Shown here piece by piece: positions 15,798 to 16,466 of a DNA stretch of 16,466 bases. Under the pieces are notes generated by a model. That model worked only from the letters and a program-made list of their open reading frames with translations. It ran no database searches and was not told the origin of the DNA. Within the stretch, counting starts at the first letter, position 1. Every line of letters begins with the position of its first letter. Source of the stretch: Oscillospiraceae bacterium (GTDB lineage: Bacteria; Bacillota; Clostridia; Oscillospirales; Ruminococcaceae); NCBI GenBank assembly GCA_900768245.1, contig CAAGCE010000075.1, forward strand, positions 1 to 16,466, in the 5' to 3' direction. A program made the translations under genes and the position numbers.

Positions 15798-16166
15798 TCA
15801 TATCACCCGACTTTCCCGTAGGCACTCGGCAAGATTTGTCTTGTTGATGAGCATTACCGTTTCATTTTTCGCAGCCGATGCCATTGTGGGAGAACACAAG
15901 CACTCGCACTGTATATCTGGAATGGTCATATCCATAACATACTCTTTCATCATCTTCCCGACAGTTTCCCCGTCAATGAAGCTGCCAATAGTCCGCAGAT
16001 CATTAACACAGTCTGTGAACACCACTCCGAATAATGTTTTGCTTTCTTCATATACATCTTTTCTGAAAGCTACGCTCCTGGGAATTATGATCGTGTCCGC
16101 TTCGATGAGCTTCAGCAATTTATCTATCGAATATTTTTCGTTCGTACAGTTATAATTTCTACTCAT
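15798..16166 (-). CDS. Hypothetical protein upstream of the Rep-like gene
   Basis: 122 aa, no family recognised. Mixed alpha/beta pattern with a cysteine pair (QCECLCSP) and many polar residues; no membrane segment or signal peptide. ATG at 16166 has AAAGGA nine bases upstream. Its stop lies one base before the Rep-like start, so the two form an operon and it may assist or control replication. Confidence 0.65.
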   Translation of the reverse strand: MSRNYNCTNEKYSIDKLLKLIEADTIIIPRSVAFRKDVYEESKTLFGVVFTDCVNDLRTIGSFIDGETVGKMMKEYVMDMTIPDIQCECLCSPTMASAAKNETVMLINKTNLAECLRESRVI

Positions 16167-16191
16167 TTACATTTTTCCTTTCTCAGGACAA

Positions 16192-16240
16192 CAAAAAAGA
16201 CTTCCGTACGCATACAAAAATGTACGCATACGGAAGTCTT
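16192..16240 (-). terminator. Strong terminator downstream of tRNA-Asn
   Basis: Arms 16197-16215 and 16222-16240 pair at 17 of 19 positions around a 6-nt loop, followed on the minus strand by six U. It would end transcription of the tRNA from the right and shield the element genes at 14390-16166. The ribosome site of the next gene starts shortly after. Confidence 0.85.
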
Positions 16241-16284
16241 ATCTCCCATATTGGTAAAATACAATAAAAACTGTATAAACGACA

Positions 16285-16347
16285 ACGAACCATCGTCAAG
16301 GAAGAGGTGCTGCAAATATCACTCTCTATACCTTTTCGGTGGTTCGT
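16285..16347. repeat. Imperfect 11-bp inverted repeat downstream of tRNA-Asn
   Basis: ACGAACCATCG (16285-16295) and CGGTGGTTCGT (16337-16347) pair with one mismatch across 41 bp. It lies between tRNA-Asn and its terminator in otherwise gene-free DNA. It may be a recombinase or regulator site, or RNA structure in the tRNA trailer; nothing decides between these. Confidence 0.35.
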
Positions 16348-16360
16348 GCTAAGAATTGTT

Positions 16361-16436
16361 TGGCTCCCCAAGTAAGACTCGAACTTACGACCCTGCGGTT
16401 AACAGCCGCATGCTCTACCGACTGAGCTATTGAGGA
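16361..16436 (-). tRNA. tRNA-Asn (anticodon GTT), CCA encoded
   Basis: The minus strand folds as a full cloverleaf: acceptor TCCTCAA/TTGGGGA with G discriminator and encoded CCA (16361-16363), D-arm around GCTCAGTCGGTAGAGC, anticodon stem TGCGG/CCGCA with loop CTGTTAA giving anticodon GTT, and T-arm with GTTCGAGTC. Nothing is missing. Its 3' end faces the mobile element. It is probably chromosomal and marks, or lies near, the right border of the element, although no tyrosine recombinase that would target a tRNA end is in the window. Confidence 0.97.
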
Positions 16437-16439
16437 ATA

Positions 16440-16462
16440 AGCCGGAAGTATAAATTCCGGCT
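16440..16462. repeat. 8-bp perfect hairpin upstream of tRNA-Asn
   Basis: AGCCGGAA and TTCCGGCT flank a 7-nt loop, 3 bp from the 5' end of the tRNA. No U tract is visible before the window ends. It may be a processing hairpin or the stem of a terminator for a gene beyond the edge. Confidence 0.45.
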
Positions 16463-16466
16463 GAGA

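Noticed and set aside
16183..16371. 62-aa minus-strand open frame
   Set aside because: Overlaps the tRNA 3' end and the terminator hairpin; no ribosome site and no protein-like pattern.

Overview
The window looks like a low-to-moderate GC Firmicute, most plausibly a gut Clostridia of the Ruminococcus/Oscillospiraceae type. This is an inference from the gene families (TndX-like serine recombinase with a DUF4368-like C-terminus, TnpW-like protein, ParM-like actin, clostridial ICE helicase), the Gram-positive style GGAGG ribosome sites and two TTG starts. Nearly all of it is a mobilizable/integrative genetic element with cargo, ending at a tRNA-Asn gene.

Layout. (1) 1-1271, minus strand: the C-terminal half of the large SNF2-type helicase carried by clostridial conjugative elements. 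It is cut off at its 5' end beside a perfect 16-bp inverted repeat (1262-1302), which I read as an element junction. (2) 1314-5412: a large serine recombinase (minus) diverges from a 764-aa HTH + STAND NTPase + TPR protein (plus). (3) 5400-7326: MOBP relaxase and MobC (minus), preceded by an oriT-like site. (4) 7462-9434: a translationally coupled minus-strand operon tnpW-like / parM-like / parR-like / HTH-coiled-coil gene, with a phased GTCA-type repeat array (candidate centromere) upstream at 9518-9690. (5) 9708-9949: bidirectional terminator, a second oriT-like site inverted relative to the first, and a hairpin. (6) 10043-12920: AT-rich cargo, a lipase-like protein with Ca-binding repeats whose 5' end is fused into the end of an orphan MobC gene, followed by a small membrane protein. 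(7) 12849-13596: orphan MobC, a third reduced oriT-like core, a possible micro-ORF and an excisionase-like HTH protein. (8) 13673-14385: a GNAT acetyltransferase with its own promoter and terminator. (9) 14390-16166: a winged-helix replication-initiator-like protein and an unknown partner. (10) 16192-16462: terminator, tRNA-Asn and a further hairpin.

How it fits together. The recombinase would integrate and excise the element, the STAND protein is placed to sense a signal and control it (or to act in defence), relaxase + MobC would act at the oriT-like sites, and the Rep-like and ParMR-like genes suggest that the excised circle is replicated and partitioned. The most noteworthy features are the duplicated oriT module (59-bp alignable unit with a perfect 33-bp inverted identity and conserved spacing of three upstream boxes), the reduced third copy next to the orphan mobC, the phased repeat array ahead of the par operon, and the lipase/membrane-protein cargo spliced into mobC. 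The sites and the cargo interpretation are inferences from sequence pattern; none has been tested by search or experiment.
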